DNA of 64,000 nt, taken from positions 24,198,430 to 24,262,429 of the forward strand of contig CM077826.1 of assembly GCA_039720395.1 (NCBI GenBank). Reading direction: 5' to 3'. Shown here piece by piece: positions 24,916 to 36,639 of the stretch. This DNA is from Liquidambar formosana. Its lineage: Eukaryota > Streptophyta > Magnoliopsida > Saxifragales > Altingiaceae. Within the stretch, counting starts at the first letter, position 1. Every line of letters starts with the position of its first letter. A program made the position numbers and the translations under genes. The notes beneath the pieces are model-generated. The model saw nothing but the letters and a program-made list of their open reading frames with translations. It did no database searches and was not told where the DNA came from.

Positions 24916-25833
24916 GACATTAAATAAAGGTTTTCTAACATGGGTTTTTGTTTTAATTTGTCTTGTTTCTAAAGGTGTAAAGAAGCTCTGTGGCATTAAT
25001 AGGTCTCATCGTCTTAGGATGCGAAAGACCAAGGTATACATTGATGTGAATGAGTTGAGTCAGCCAATAGGGGATGACTCCACATTGCTCGACCGACATA
25101 TCGAGATTCTAGCTAGGACCGGATCAATAGAACCAATCTCATACACAGATTGGAGGCATGTGCCAGTGGGCATAAAAGACAAAATGTTTCAACTTGTGTT
25201 GGTAAGAATATATGCTTCATGAGTGCATTAGGACACACACCCTAATCAACAGTTTATTCATTTTGATTTAACCCATTATAATTTAATTTTACACAAATGT
25301 GCAATACATGTATCACAGGAGCGATTTGACATTCCCCATGATAATGCTCGAGAATGGGTTTTAGATAAGTACAATAAATGCTGGAAAGGATGGAAGCTTA
25401 CATTGAAACAATCATGTTATAATCCCGAAGAACCTTTGGAGGAGAATCTAAAGGTACCTTCAGATGAAGGTTTGATAGCTGAGCAGTGGGTGAAGCTGGT
25501 CGAGCATTGGGAGAATCCAAAAACGGTGGTATAAAATATACTAAATGAGAATTATATAATAAACAAGAGTATTGTATTATAAAGTTTACTTTATATTTCA
25601 TAATAATATGATCTCATAAATAGGTAATGAGTAAAACAAATGCTAGAAATCGTTTAAAGCATACAATGGGCAGGGTTCCTATAGTCGAATCGATGGACCA
25701 TTATCTGCTCTATCTGATGGAGATTTGCCTCTCTAGAAAAGATATAGACACTATAAATAGAAGTGTTCAGAAGTTATACCAAAAGGGTACGAGGTACCAA
25801 TTAAAAGTTATTAAGCCAATCATTACCGATTAG

Positions 25834-26164
25834 TTTAAAAATCAGGAGTAGTCTGATCAAATAAAAGAAGTTAGCTGAGTTGGTATTTGAGGAATGCTGC
25901 AAGTCTGAGTTTTGGGAATCAATTCCAACAGGAGCATTTTCACCTTTCATTTTTTAATGATACCTCTTTGTAAAATGTGTCTTGTGGGTTGGCATCTATT
26001 ACTAAATGGCTAACAAGTAACTTTATAAAATGTGTATATGGACTAGGAATGGAACATGATAGATTCTCCACCCCCCCCCTCTCTTTTCTTTCTTTTTCCC
26101 CCAAGAAGAAAAAAGATGCTCTCTTAGAATTTAACTCTTATCATCTTGACATTATTGACACTAC
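25834..26164. other. Decayed tail of the En/Spm-like gene and flank
   Basis: The words following 25833 still look like further protein (IKEV, EEC, FWE) but in shifting frames. A C-run at 26071-26079 and pyrimidine tract follow. No intact gene is seen. Confidence 0.35.
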
Positions 26165-27077
26165 TGTTAACACCCCGTTTTATGCCACTCTAATATTTCA
26201 AGCCCACCTTGTTAAGCCCAGTGATGAAGGGTGGCCCAACTTGAAATGACTGGCAAAAGATCTTTGGAAAGCTAATGTGATTGCAATCGCAGCCTGGCCC
26301 AAAGAAGCCTAGCCCATTAGTTTGTGCATATGCATGTTACTCTTCCAGAATTCGAATTTTCCCTCCATTTCCCCTGTTGCCTTATATGGATGGAGCCTGC
26401 TTTACATACAGCCGGTGACGACTGGGAACCAGAAAAACCTTAGCCTCACACCCTGGAACCCTAATCTTTCGCTTATAAAAGGACCACTTCCGCATTGAAT
26501 CGGGGATGGCTTTTCCTTGGCCACCATCACTTTAAAAGCTCCACAGACCCTAAAACCATCAACCCAAACCCAAGAGGCGGCGGCTGCGATTACAGAGGCT
26601 TGAAGAGGAGAATTTGTTAGTGCATTCATTGGGATTCACCCAAACCTGAGGGTAACATCTTTTATAATTCATTTCCTCGAATGTTAGGATAATCATTAAT
26701 TGTTCTTCCAAGTATATTTCCAATCAATCATGTTTTCATTGAATGCTATGATTTCAAACTTACGTGAATGTTTTCAATTAAATGTTTCGCGACTGGATTT
26801 ACGCTTTGTATTAAATGCATTCCCCATCATTTAATGGCTTTGCATAATAGTCGGTATGATGACTAAGGTGCATTAAATCCATGTTTAGGCTTAGAATAGA
26901 ATAGCAATGATAGGGTATTTCTATATGGATAGAGTTTCAGCACGTTGCATGTTTTATAGCATCGCATAAATAGCACAGGAGTTTCCAATACATTTTGCTA
27001 TTTTTCTGAATCTGCCATCATTTGTGCGTACGTGCAAATAAAAGGTGCGTACGCACCTTAAGTTTATGCATACGCAT
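26165..27077 (+). mobile_element. 5' LTR of element D (Ty3/gypsy, Tat type), first part
   Basis: It starts TGTTAACACCCCG at 26165 and carries TATAAAA at 26474-26480, which gives plus orientation. At 27078 it is split by a solo LTR and resumes after the target duplication. Total length without the insertion is about 1.37 kb. The 3' LTR is not present, so the element's own target duplication cannot be tested. Confidence 0.65.
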
Positions 27078-29781
27078 TGTGAACCCCGGAAATTGGGCCC
27101 ACAAGATTGAAAAAAAAATATAATTGGTTTTGAAAGAAAAATGAAAGGAGTTGCCACCTTATTTTTTAAAGGAAACAAGGAAAACCCTAAAAATAGTTTG
27201 TTTTAAGAAAACAATTTGAATGACTCCATGTTTAAAAAGGAAAGGCAAAAACAGTCTTTTGGAAACCAAAGAAATCGGGGATTCGGAGGCTAAGTTATGA
27301 CATGGGAAGGTTCTAGGCAAAGCCTATAGGCACCCATGTCACCCTTTCGGTCTCTCAGTTTATTTGGGCTAAATTAAGATCTTTCCATACAAAAATCAGC
27401 AAGTATATCATCACAAGAATTGCATGCATATCATATATTCCATTCATCCATCCATGCATAATAAGCAAATAAAACAGAAAATAAAGAAAACAAAAGAAAA
27501 CAGAAAGAAACCTAGGATACTTGGATCCTAGAACGGACTTGAGCCTCACGAAAAGTGCCTACGTACCATGCAACGAAATACATGGATCAAAGTCCACGTA
27601 GTTCGATTAGAAATAGGGTTAAGTCCTAATATAAACCTATGGTAAAAACCCTAGATTTCCTTATTTGAAAGAGAGTTAAATAAACCAAGTTTGATTTTGG
27701 AAAGAGTTCCACGAGATGGAAACTTTGATAAAAAACAGAATTTTATTGGTTAAGGAAACCCTTGATTAAAACCATTGATTCATATTAAAAACTAACCCTA
27801 GAGAGGGAGAAGAGAAAGAGTTAAGAAGAAAGGTGAATTGGGGCACCTTCACACCCACTTACCTGAGCGCAATAGCTCCAAGCATTAGCCATTTCAAGCA
27901 TTGGTAGCCCTATTTGCCATAGGACAATTACCACACCTATTTGCACCCTTACACGTGCTCAAAACCATGCAAAAACACTACATGCAAATCTGGATAGAAT
28001 AGTACTAAGGCCTAAAATCATCCAATAAACATGCTAATAGCAAAAACAGCGAATTTTCATAAGCCCTAGCACAATCCTAGAATCATATCATGCATAAAAA
28101 ACCCTAAAATGTACTAACATGCATGCAAAAATATCATATTTACTCCATATGTAAAACATATACAGCAGCTATGAAGAAAAATCATTAAAAAGACCTACTT
28201 TAACACGCTGTATGAAACTAACCTAAAACAAGGACACCAAAAACCCTAAACTCACAAACATGCTTAAAAACATACAAAACATACTCCACACATACTAAAA
28301 CCAAGCTAAACAGAATCTAAATCATGCATATTAACTAACTAAAGCAATAGAACATGATAAAAATTCTAACTCTAGCATGCGATAACACTACTCTAAAACA
28401 AGGACAATGGGAGCACATGAATCACAAGTATGCTTAAAAACACTTAGGACAACCCTAAAGCATGCAAAACTCATCATGAACATCATCATTATCACATGTA
28501 TTAATAAAAACCTCAATCCATGGTAGAAATCATAAGTATTGCATGCATTAAAGCTATTCTACATGATACCCTAGTTTAAGCTTGAATAGAGAAGAAGAAT
28601 ACCTTAAGGAAGCCTTCCTTGCTGCTGTATGGACTCCTTCTTGCTCTTGTGGATGTCTTCAATCAATATTCTCCAAGGCTACAGCAGGTCCTCTAGCTCT
28701 CCTTCAAGTCTCTCTCTCTTATTCTCTCTTAAACACTCAAATACTAATGCATAAAGTGGCTCCTCTTGTGCTGAAGCATAGGGGGTATTTATAGACTTCA
28801 ATTAGGATTAACCAATGGCTGGGATTAAAACCCTAAAATTAATCCAAGGGCTATTAGAGACCCCCTTGGGGCTTTAAGTAACTCAGAAGTCACCAAAAAT
28901 TAGAAGGAAACTCGTCCCAAAGAGTCCTTGTTCATCAAAATTGGAAGAAATCCGCTTCAGCAAGGAATCATAGGGAAAATAGGAAACTGGCCTCGGGTGA
29001 CCACCCAAGGCTGGGCGGCTAGCCACCTGGGCCCAGGCGGCTAGCCGCCCAGGCTTGGGTGGTTACCCGAGCCCACATTAGCTTTTTGCTTTTTTTGGAC
29101 TCCCTTACCTTCTAGGAGTGTTTCAGGGGGCAAATTAACTCCGATTTTGATGAAACAAAAGCCAAAACGACCATGTTTCAATGAGGAATACATTTTTGAA
29201 CATTTTAGGGTGAAAAACACTAACCATGGGGGCATGGTTAGGTTTGAACAAGGCGGTTAACCGCTATGCTCTACCTTTGCTAAGCATAGGTATGCACATA
29301 GGATCAAACCAAATGCTTTCCATATCAAAATTAACCTTCATAAAATACTTTTGGGGGTAAAATGATGACTAATGAAAGTCAGTTTGAAAAGATTTGATTG
29401 GTAATTGTGAGTCAATTAGAGCTAACCCAAAGAAGGGTCAATTAACCAACTTGAACTACATCGAGCCATTTTAATCCCGAGCCATTGATTCATCAAATTG
29501 AACCTAGAAATACCTTGTAGGCATCCATATGTACTCCAATTGACAATTTGGAGGTCATTTCAAGACCAAATGAAAAGTTTGGGACTTAAAAGACGATTAT
29601 GCCCCTCAAGTCACAAAAGCTCTTATTATACCTCAAGATCAACTCCGAATTGAACCAAAATTCATATCCATTGTCCTTGTGACTCTAGAAACCTAATGTA
29701 AGTGACTAGACTCAAAAACAAAACAAAAACATGCATGAAATGATGAGCCCTAGTAAGGTGGTGCAAAAATGGGGTGTGACA
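27078..29781 (-). mobile_element. Solo LTR, 2.7 kb, Tat/Ogre type, sister family of A
   Basis: It starts TGTGAACCCCGG and ends GGGGTGTGACA, with perfect target duplication CGCAT (27073-27077 and 29782-29786). TATAAATA on the minus strand (28786-28793) gives orientation. The left end resembles the family A LTR at 62592 (TGTGAACC, then AGGAGT-GCCACCT). A strong 80-bp palindrome lies at 28992-29071, 198 bp from the TATA box. No coding region remains. Confidence 0.92.
28992..29071. repeat. 80-bp near-perfect palindrome in LTR promoter
   Basis: The two 33-base arms pair at 31 positions around a short loop. The outer ends CTCGGGT and ACCCGAG are those of the family A palindrome, while the inner part is built of GGCGGCTAGCC words in place of CCGGTTGG words. 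The RNA or single strand could form a long hairpin. Confidence 0.85.
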
Positions 29782-29786
29782 CGCAT

Positions 29787-30247
29787 ATGTAAGGTGTTTT
29801 TTTGCTAACCCATCTTTTGTAGGCAGTGGTAAATCCTCCGCTCTTTCTCTCTTTCATTAGCTACTGTTTATTCTGTTAATCAATATTATCTCCTACTTAG
29901 TTGTTTATTTGCATATTCTGTTCACATCATTTCATCCCGTGTGTCATAATCGCTTGATATAACTGTCGCATGAATAAGGGTTGAACTCAATTGATATTTC
30001 TCGTTAATTAAAGCCAACAAAATGCATGTGGAGGCCGGATTCAACTGGGCGTTGTCGGGTGCCTAACACCTTCCCGACAACATACCTTAACTCCAAACCT
30101 TAATTCTTTGGGTGATGACGAGTGGGCCTCTTGCTAGGGGTCAATCGGTTCCCAGAGCCAAACCGGGTAGCGACTCCCTCTCCACCCTAATCATCCGTGG
30201 TTAGTGGCGTACTCCCAACCGGCGTAGTTTAGGACGCAACGCTCACA
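29787..30247 (+). mobile_element. 5' LTR of element D, second part
   Basis: Continues the LTR from 27077 after the nested solo LTR and ends ...CGCTCACA next to the PBS at 30249. GC content rises toward the end, as in the leader part of the transcript. Confidence 0.65.
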
Positions 30248-30248
30248 T

Positions 30249-30266
30249 TGGCGACTCCACTGGTGA
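30249..30266 (+). other. Primer-binding site of element D
   Basis: TGGCGACTCCACTGGTGA, one base after the LTR end. Element A has TGGCGACTCCACTGGGGA in the same place. This site type is familiar from Tat/Ogre elements. Confidence 0.8.
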
Positions 30267-31327
30267 ATGAGAATTAGATTCCAAAGTGTTTTGTTGGCCT
30301 TAATTAAATTGAAATTTCAATTGGGTAAAACCACAATTGCACACACGCGCACAACTTTGGCACTTTGTTACCCCTCGATAGAAGTCTGATTAGAGACCCG
30401 GGATCCACTCGATCTTATGGGCAACTCGGCTCAGCACCATCAGCCCATGGCCTGTGCCACTAACCTGTGATAAGTTAGTGAGTATGTTAACGGGTTGCTC
30501 TTTGAGCACCCTAGCTTGGGTAACCTTTGAAGGAGATACCCCATTTTGACCAACCACACTAGTGACCCCCGAGACCTTTACCTAACCTTGTGTGAATGTG
30601 TGTTGCATCGCATGTCATGTTGCATTCATTTTCTAGTGCGGGTATGGGACGAGGCCCACTTTAATGTAAAATTTCTAAGTTCAAGCCTATTTGAGGGAAG
30701 ATTGTGTGACAATGTAATTGGACCTAGCCCCGTTGGACAAATGAATAAAAATCCATTGGGCCTATAATCCAAGTGAGTTGTAAGATGTATGTATCTTGGG
30801 CTCGAACAAAGAGAATTTGCATGTGAGTTGGACCTATTGGTAGTGAAGGACTAGGGATCTATGGGAAATGGCCATAACCTTCTAAGCTAGGCCGAAAGTC
30901 CAAGTATCATTACATCCAAGGCCCAGCGAGAGGAAAATGAGGTGAGCAGTAAATCTGTAATGGGACCAAGCCCACAAAAAAAATAATAATAATAAAAATA
31001 ATAATAAAAATGTGGGAAAGGGGTTTGGATCCTAAGTGAGTGCATTGTAATGGGCCAAGGATGAAATGATGTTTCGACTTCGCAAGAGAGGTCTACCTAT
31101 TATCGAACCTTTGAAGATTTAGTAAACATGATAACATTTGATGATAAGGTATGACATGGGTAAAAGACTTGGGGGAAACTTTAAATTGGGGAGGGTACTC
31201 ATTCACGCTTATTCTCCTTTCAGTAAAGATTAATTCGACACTAAGAACAGCATTGAGTTGTGTTTAGGCTTAATCTCCGACCACCAACGAACTTAGGAGG
31301 GTTGCAACAAGCAGAATAGTAGAACAA
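30267..31327 (+). other. Untranslated leader of element D
   Basis: No coding frame over 75 codons. There is an (AAT)n-rich run at about 30980-31012. It leads directly to gag. Confidence 0.5.
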
Positions 31328-32917
31328 GTGGCCTTGGCTGATATCCTTGAGCAAATGAGAAGCGACAAAGCTGAGATAAGGGGATTCATGAATGAAATGA
31401 GGGATCGTGTCACTAAACTGGAAAAGGGGAAAGGAAAGTCAGGAGAAGAAAAGCAACCTGAGACTGAAGAAAAAGGGAAACCTAAGGGAAATGAAGAAGA
31501 ACACCCAAGGTGGGAAGATGACGACTACAAGGACTACTTAAAGAGGAAAAAGGCCAAAGAAAAGGATGCCCGGATAGAGAAACTAGCAGTAGAAAATGCT
31601 GACATCAAAGCTCGAATGGACTGGATGCAGACAGCATGGCAAAAATCGCAAAGCATGGATGACTACATGTACTCTATGGCTGGAATCACAACTGAGTCAA
31701 AAGTATAGCTTCCCCCGAAATTTAAGATAGCCGATTATGAGAAGTTCGATGGCACTGGTGATCTCAAACAGCACCTGTGCCAATATTTGAGTATCGCTAG
31801 GATGAGGGGGTTGATTCCTGACCAAGTTTTGTATGCCTTCCCTTTGTCTCTCTCATAGGACGCTTCAAAATGGTACTACGCCCTTGACCCAAAAGTCACG
31901 GATTCTTGAGAACAACCCGCTTCGGAATTCACCAACAAGTATGCTGGATGTCACCTTAAGGGACCTAGAGATGACAAGGCAGAAACCGAATGAAACGTTT
32001 TCTGAATTTTTGACCCAGTGGAGAGCTAAAGCTATCAAAATGGTAAACAGACCTACCGAAATCGACTAGATAAACATTATCTTGGGGAATTTGATGCCCG
32101 TCTACTTCGACCGCATGTTGACTTCTTCAGTTATGAATTTTGAACAATTGTACCAATGTGGGACCCGCATCGAAGATGCCATTCATCTAGTCAGGTGGAC
32201 AGGCAGAAGAAGACATATGGTTTTGGTAGTAGCCGTGGAAACGGAGGCAACAGAGTTGCTAGCAGAACTCAAACACAGGCCACGGTGGGGGCCATCCAAC
32301 AAGCCCAAGCAGCACAAAAGCTTCCAAGGGTGTACCATAACTTAGGAGTCCCATTGTCAAAAGCTTTGGTCAATCTGAACAAAAGGGGACATTTAAAGCC
32401 ATTGGAACCTAGGGCGCTACCCAATCCTATTCTCCCGCACTGGAAACAGAACGAATTCTGTGATTTCTACCAGCACATCGGTCACAGGACCGATAATTGC
32501 ATACGTCTGAAGAATGAAATCCAGGATTTAATCGATTCAGGGAAGCTACCACCGCCGAGCGGCGATAAGCTAAACATACAAAATAATCCGCTCCTAGATT
32601 TCAGGAACACACTGCCCCCAGCATTTATGAATCTGATCAGTTGTGTAAATGAGATCGAGGATCCGTCGGAGTTCATTTTAATGATAAGTACGAAGAAGGC
32701 TCCGTGGGAAGATTATGATAGTGAAGAAAAGGATATCTGGGCAGAAATGAGAAAGGATTCTATGCATCTAACTCGCTCCGAGAAACACTTCAAGCTTGGA
32801 TTTTTGGAAGTAGATCACCCAGGCCGAGAAATAAATCAGGAGGCAGACATCGAGAAGATAAGGGAGAGAATGGGGCACCTGGGAGAAGAAGAGGAAGTAG
32901 ATCGGGTCCTAAAGTAA
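31328..32917 (+). pseudogene. Gag of element D, broken
   Basis: It begins with a charged, coiled-coil-like N-terminus (LADILEQMRSDKAEIRGFMNEMRDRVTKLEKGKGK). A capsid region follows (PPKFKIADYEKFDGTGDLKQHL, then LRDLEMTRQKPNETFSEFLTQW), and then a zinc-binding motif CDFYQHIGHRTDNC followed by IRLKNEIQDLID near 32457-32530. Stops at 31706 (TAG) and about 31857 and 31908 and at least two frameshifts break it. The apparent first codon is GTG, so the original ATG has probably been lost. The motif pair matches the Gag of element A. Confidence 0.8.
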
Positions 32918-33041
32918 CTAAAAAACGACGCAGGCAAGCATAAGCATTTGGGGCTTGATAACTGCCTCGAAGAAACACCGTCAAGTCCTACTGGATGCTT
33001 TAGCACGAAAAGAGGTGCCAATGGAAACTACCCCTGAGTAG

Positions 33042-33416
33042 GTGTTGTCCCTCATGGGAGTAAGCTCGATAAACAAGGCCGTGATAACCTTCTCCCAAGA
33101 AGACTTGCCAACTGAAGGGTTCGAACACGCAAAACCACTATATGTCACTGTAGAATGTAAAGATTTAAAGATACCGGTAGTTCTTATTGAATGTTTGCCC
33201 AATGCGTACTGCAATAAAGCTGGGGATAACAGAGGAAAATCTCTCACCGTCCACGGTGACAGTCAGAGGGTATGACAATGGTTATCGAAGTGTGATGGGG
33301 ACTTTCAAGATAATATGTAAAGTGGGGATGGTAGAATCAGCAGTTGAATTTTGTGTCATGGACATCCCTGCTAACTATAACTTGCTATTATAAAGGACTT
33401 GGCTACACCCTCTGCA
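33042..33416 (+). pseudogene. Start of the protease of element D, truncated
   Basis: MGVSSINKAVITFSQEDLP and VTVECKDLKIPVVLIE correspond to the region before the retropepsin active site in element A (49550-48780), followed by shifted frames with CPMRTAIKLG and FCVMDIPANYNLLL. The active-site Asp-Asn-Gly is lost to a frameshift. The sequence stops at 33416, where LTR A begins in mid-LTR. RT, RNase H, integrase and 3' LTR of D are absent. Confidence 0.75.
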
Positions 33417-33705
33417 GGAATTTGAGAAAAGATAGAATTTGAAAAGAGATAGAACTCTTATCCAAAAAGAAGTTTTAGAAAAGTAGAATTCTAAAGGAGA
33501 TAGAACTCTAGACAAAGTAGAATTTTAATGAAAGTAGAGTTCTAAAAGAGATAGAACTCTTATTCAAAAAGGATTTTAAGAAAAGTAGAATTCTAAAAGA
33601 GATAGAACTCTAATTAAAAAAGGAGTTTGAGAAAAAGTAGAATTCTAAAAGAGATAGAACTCTAATTAAAAAAGAATTTGAGAAAAAGTTGGAAACTTAG
33701 GACTT
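33417..33705. repeat. Short tandem repeat inside LTR A
   Basis: Degenerate units of about 50-60 bases built on AGAATTCTAAAAGAGATAGA, repeated five times. The same array is at 63471-63745 in the other LTR. Confidence 0.8.
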
Positions 33706-34894
33706 CTAATCCAAAGTAAAGACAATAACCCAAGGAGGGAGAAGAGAACACACCAAAACAAACTTACCATGAACCACTTTCCATATGCAAATTATCTCGA
33801 AACATCGAGAAAACACCAATTAATCACTCTATGTATTCTATAGGGCAATTATTAAGCTCAAACCAACCATATTCATGCTCAAATCATCATTAGAAGACCT
33901 AATTCAAATCTGCACAGAATGCTAAACATGCATATAATGACCTAATACTCATGCAAACAACAAAAATCAAAAGAAGGACACAATCCTAGTATGCTCCTAT
34001 ATGCTCCTATATGCTCTAAACACTCTAACATGCACAAAACTATCAAAAATATGCTAAATAGGCATTACCTTGATGAAAATATCATATGACAATCCTAAAC
34101 ATGAAGAGAAAATCTATCATAATGCCTTAGGTAAGTATTTTATGTAAGAATGTGAAATAATCATCCTTACGGCGAGCTTTCTTAAGTAAAACTATCCGGA
34201 GATAATTTTACGTAGAAATCACTCCGTATGAATGGTTTCTTCACATATCCTACGTAAAATATATACCTAAGAATGCAAAGAAACTCACAGCGCACTTAAA
34301 CACACTCTAGAAAGCACCTATGCACAACCTCACCCTCTAAGGACGATAATTATCCTCAAAAAGGATAATCATCCATACACCTATGAAGATGAGGCTTACA
34401 CAACAAGTGTCCTATACAAAAGATGCTTAAAATCATGCATATAATTGAACCATGAAGAGAAAACTGGCCTAAACACATCAATTGATTTTTCATGCAAAAC
34501 GTACCTCTATCCTTAAGAGAGAAACTATCCTAACAGCAAGCAATTCACAATCCTAATCCACTAACATGCATTCTCATCACCTTTGAATCATATACACTCT
34601 AAAATATAGAGTATATATGATTCCTAAATCAATTCTAAACCATAACTATGCAGAGAATGGAGTAGAAGAAGAAGGAATCGTAAAAGAAAGCAAAGAAGAC
34701 TTATAATGAAGCAAGGGTCTTCGCTGCGTTCTTCCTTCTCTTTGGCTTGGTTCCCTTCTAGTTCTCCTTTGAAATTGCAGTAGAAAGCCTCCTCCAAGTG
34801 ATATGGGTGTGTGCAAACTCGTGGTCCCTCTCTCTCTTATGAATATGAAGTGTCAAAAGTCACCAAAAGTCCTTTATGCTAATGAATGAGCCTC

Positions 34895-34902
34895 TATTTA
34901 TA
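34895..34902 (-). promoter_or_regulatory. TATA box of LTR A
   Basis: TATAAATA on the minus strand, followed downstream by GAGG. It is in the same context as at 1042-1049. Confidence 0.65.
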
Positions 34903-35100
34903 ACCAACCAACCATATGAACCAATGGTTGGGATTAATTCACCATAAAACCAATCTAGGGCTGTAATTAAATCCCATGAATGTTAAACAACTCAAAACCA
35001 ACTCCCTAATAGGCTTAGAAGTCCTTTAGAAGGCAGAAAATTGGAGTAGTAGAGTCCCATTTCGTCAAAAACTCAAAAAGAGAAAAATCAGGACGAAGGG

Positions 35101-35160
35101 CTCGGGTGACCAGGTTGGGGTGAACCGGTCCAACCGGTTGGGCCCAACCGGTCACCCGAG
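35101..35160. repeat. GC-rich palindrome of LTR A
   Basis: It starts CTCGGGTGACC and ends GGTCACCCGAG, with CCGGTTGGGCCCAACCGG inside. It lies 198 bp upstream of the TATA box on the minus strand. Near-identical modules stand at 41233-41291 and 37541-37613. Confidence 0.85.
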
Positions 35161-35944
35161 AAGAATCCAAAAATTTTGGAATTCTAGCTCGGTTTGGACT
35201 CCGAACTTCAAACGAACACAAATTCTTCATTTTAACTCCGATTTGAGTGATTCAAAAGCCAAAATTTCAAGGATTCAGTGTAGAATAAGCTTAGAATATT
35301 CTTGAACCAAGAATCCCTGACCACGGTCAAGTGGCTGGGTTTTCATGAGGCAATTACCCGAAAAAAGGTCAATTAAGCATAGGGTAATGTGCTGAACCAA
35401 TCCCAAACCTATCAATAAATTAAATTGGTACTTCAATTAGACTCATTTCATCATTCTAAGGTCAATGGACCACTCCGGAACAAATTTGGAAGTCAATTGG
35501 AAAATATACGAAGTAAAAAACGAAATTGCCCTTCAAGTCGCAAAAGTTCTAATTAGCTATCCAAATCTATCTGGAATTGAGCCAAATTTGATACACATAT
35601 CCAAAATGACCCTAGAAATTAAATGCAAGTGATGGGACTCAACAAAGAGACAAAAATATGCATGCGATGATGACCTATTCTCCTAAGGCTTAAAAGGGCA
35701 AAATTGTCCTTTAAGGCTTAGGGACTCCTAGATGCTTCTAAACCTAACCGAATGCTATCATGATCTCATGGGGGTGAAAATGGAGTGTCTACAGATGCCC
35801 CTCATTGGTGGAGTTTGCTTCGCAAGCGACACCAATGTTAGAAAAGACAGCCCATTTTCACAAGAAAAGGGCAAGGAACCAAAGTTTGAACTTCAACAGT
35901 GACTACTGAAGATGTTCATGACCGCTATAATGCACACTTGTACA

Positions 35945-36632
35945 AGATAGGGGGGGTTGTGTGTGACTATGAAAGTCATTTAAACACACGGTACTCTCAT
36001 ATGCCTATTCTTTCTAATAGGGGAATATATGCTTCTATAATGTACGCTCATTCTTTATAATGAGGACACGCACAAGATAGGGAGTTCATGTGTGACTACA
36101 AGAGTCATTTAAACACACTATACTTTCATATGCCTATTCTTTCTAATAGGAACACATATGCTTCCATAATGTACGCTCATTCTTTCTAATGAGGACACGC
36201 ACAAGATAGGGGGCGTGTGTGACCACAAGGATCATTTAAACACACTATACTCTCATATGCCTATTCTTTCTAATAGGAACACATATGCTTCCATAATGTA
36301 CGCTCATTCTTTCTAATGAGGATACGCACAAGATAGGGGGTTGTGTGTGACTACGAGAGTCATTTAAACACACTATAATCTCATATGCCTATTCTTTCTA
36401 ATAGGAACACATATGCTTCCATAATGTACGCTCATTCTTTCTAATGAGGACACGCACAAGATAGGGGGTTTGTGTGTGACTACAAGAGTCATTTAAACAC
36501 ACTATACTCTCATATGCCTATTCTTTCTAATAGGAACACATATGCTTCCATAATGTACGCTCATTCTTTCTAATGAGGACACGCACAAGATAGTGGATTG
36601 TGTGTGACTACAAGAGTCGTTTAAACACACCA
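35945..36632. repeat. Tandem array, 127-129 bp unit, five copies
   Basis: The word ATGCCTATTC recurs at 36001, 36130, 36257, 36385 and 36514. Each unit also has a GTGTGTGACTAC-like word, TTTAAACACAC and TGTACGCTCATTC. It lies between the LTR and the antisense genes, the 3' untranslated part of element A. Confidence 0.92.
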
Positions 36633-36639
36633 TGCTTAC

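Larger units (their letters stand above)
14803..25833 (+). pseudogene. Plant En/Spm-type transposase-family gene (Transposase_24-like), degenerate, with a copia element in an intron
   Basis: Exons can be followed by splice signals: 14803-14866 (donor GTAAGG), 24975-25201 (acceptor AAAG, donor GTAAGA), 25319-25525 (acceptor ACAG, donor GTGGTA) and 25624-25833. Phases agree at every join. Residues such as LCGINRSHRLRMRK, YIDVNELSQPIGDDS, DWRHVPVGIKDKM, ERFDIPHDNA, WKLTLKQ and NARNRLKHTMGRVP follow the order known from the plant Ptta/En/Spm transposase family (Pfam PF03004), often the accessory protein of CACTA elements. A TAA interrupts exon 14803-14866 in frame (CAA to TAA would explain it). 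After 25833 the frame is lost and at 26165 element D begins. Family assignment is from memory of the motif pattern. Confidence 0.6.
33417..35793 (-). mobile_element. 3' LTR of element A, truncated at its end
   Basis: It starts TGTAGACACTCC on the minus strand at 35793 and runs to 33417. Compared with the 5' LTR (62592-64000), the last roughly 880 bases (62592-63470) are missing, because the sequence at 33417 corresponds to 63471. Over the 530 bases shared with the other LTR I count about 15 differences, so element A is clearly older than the copia insertions. Promoter landmarks are TATAAATA (34895-34902, minus) and a palindrome (35101-35160). Confidence 0.88.

Noticed and set aside
25977..26249. 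90-codon plus-strand frame
   Set aside because: It crosses a C-run and the start of LTR D, with no motif. Chance frame.
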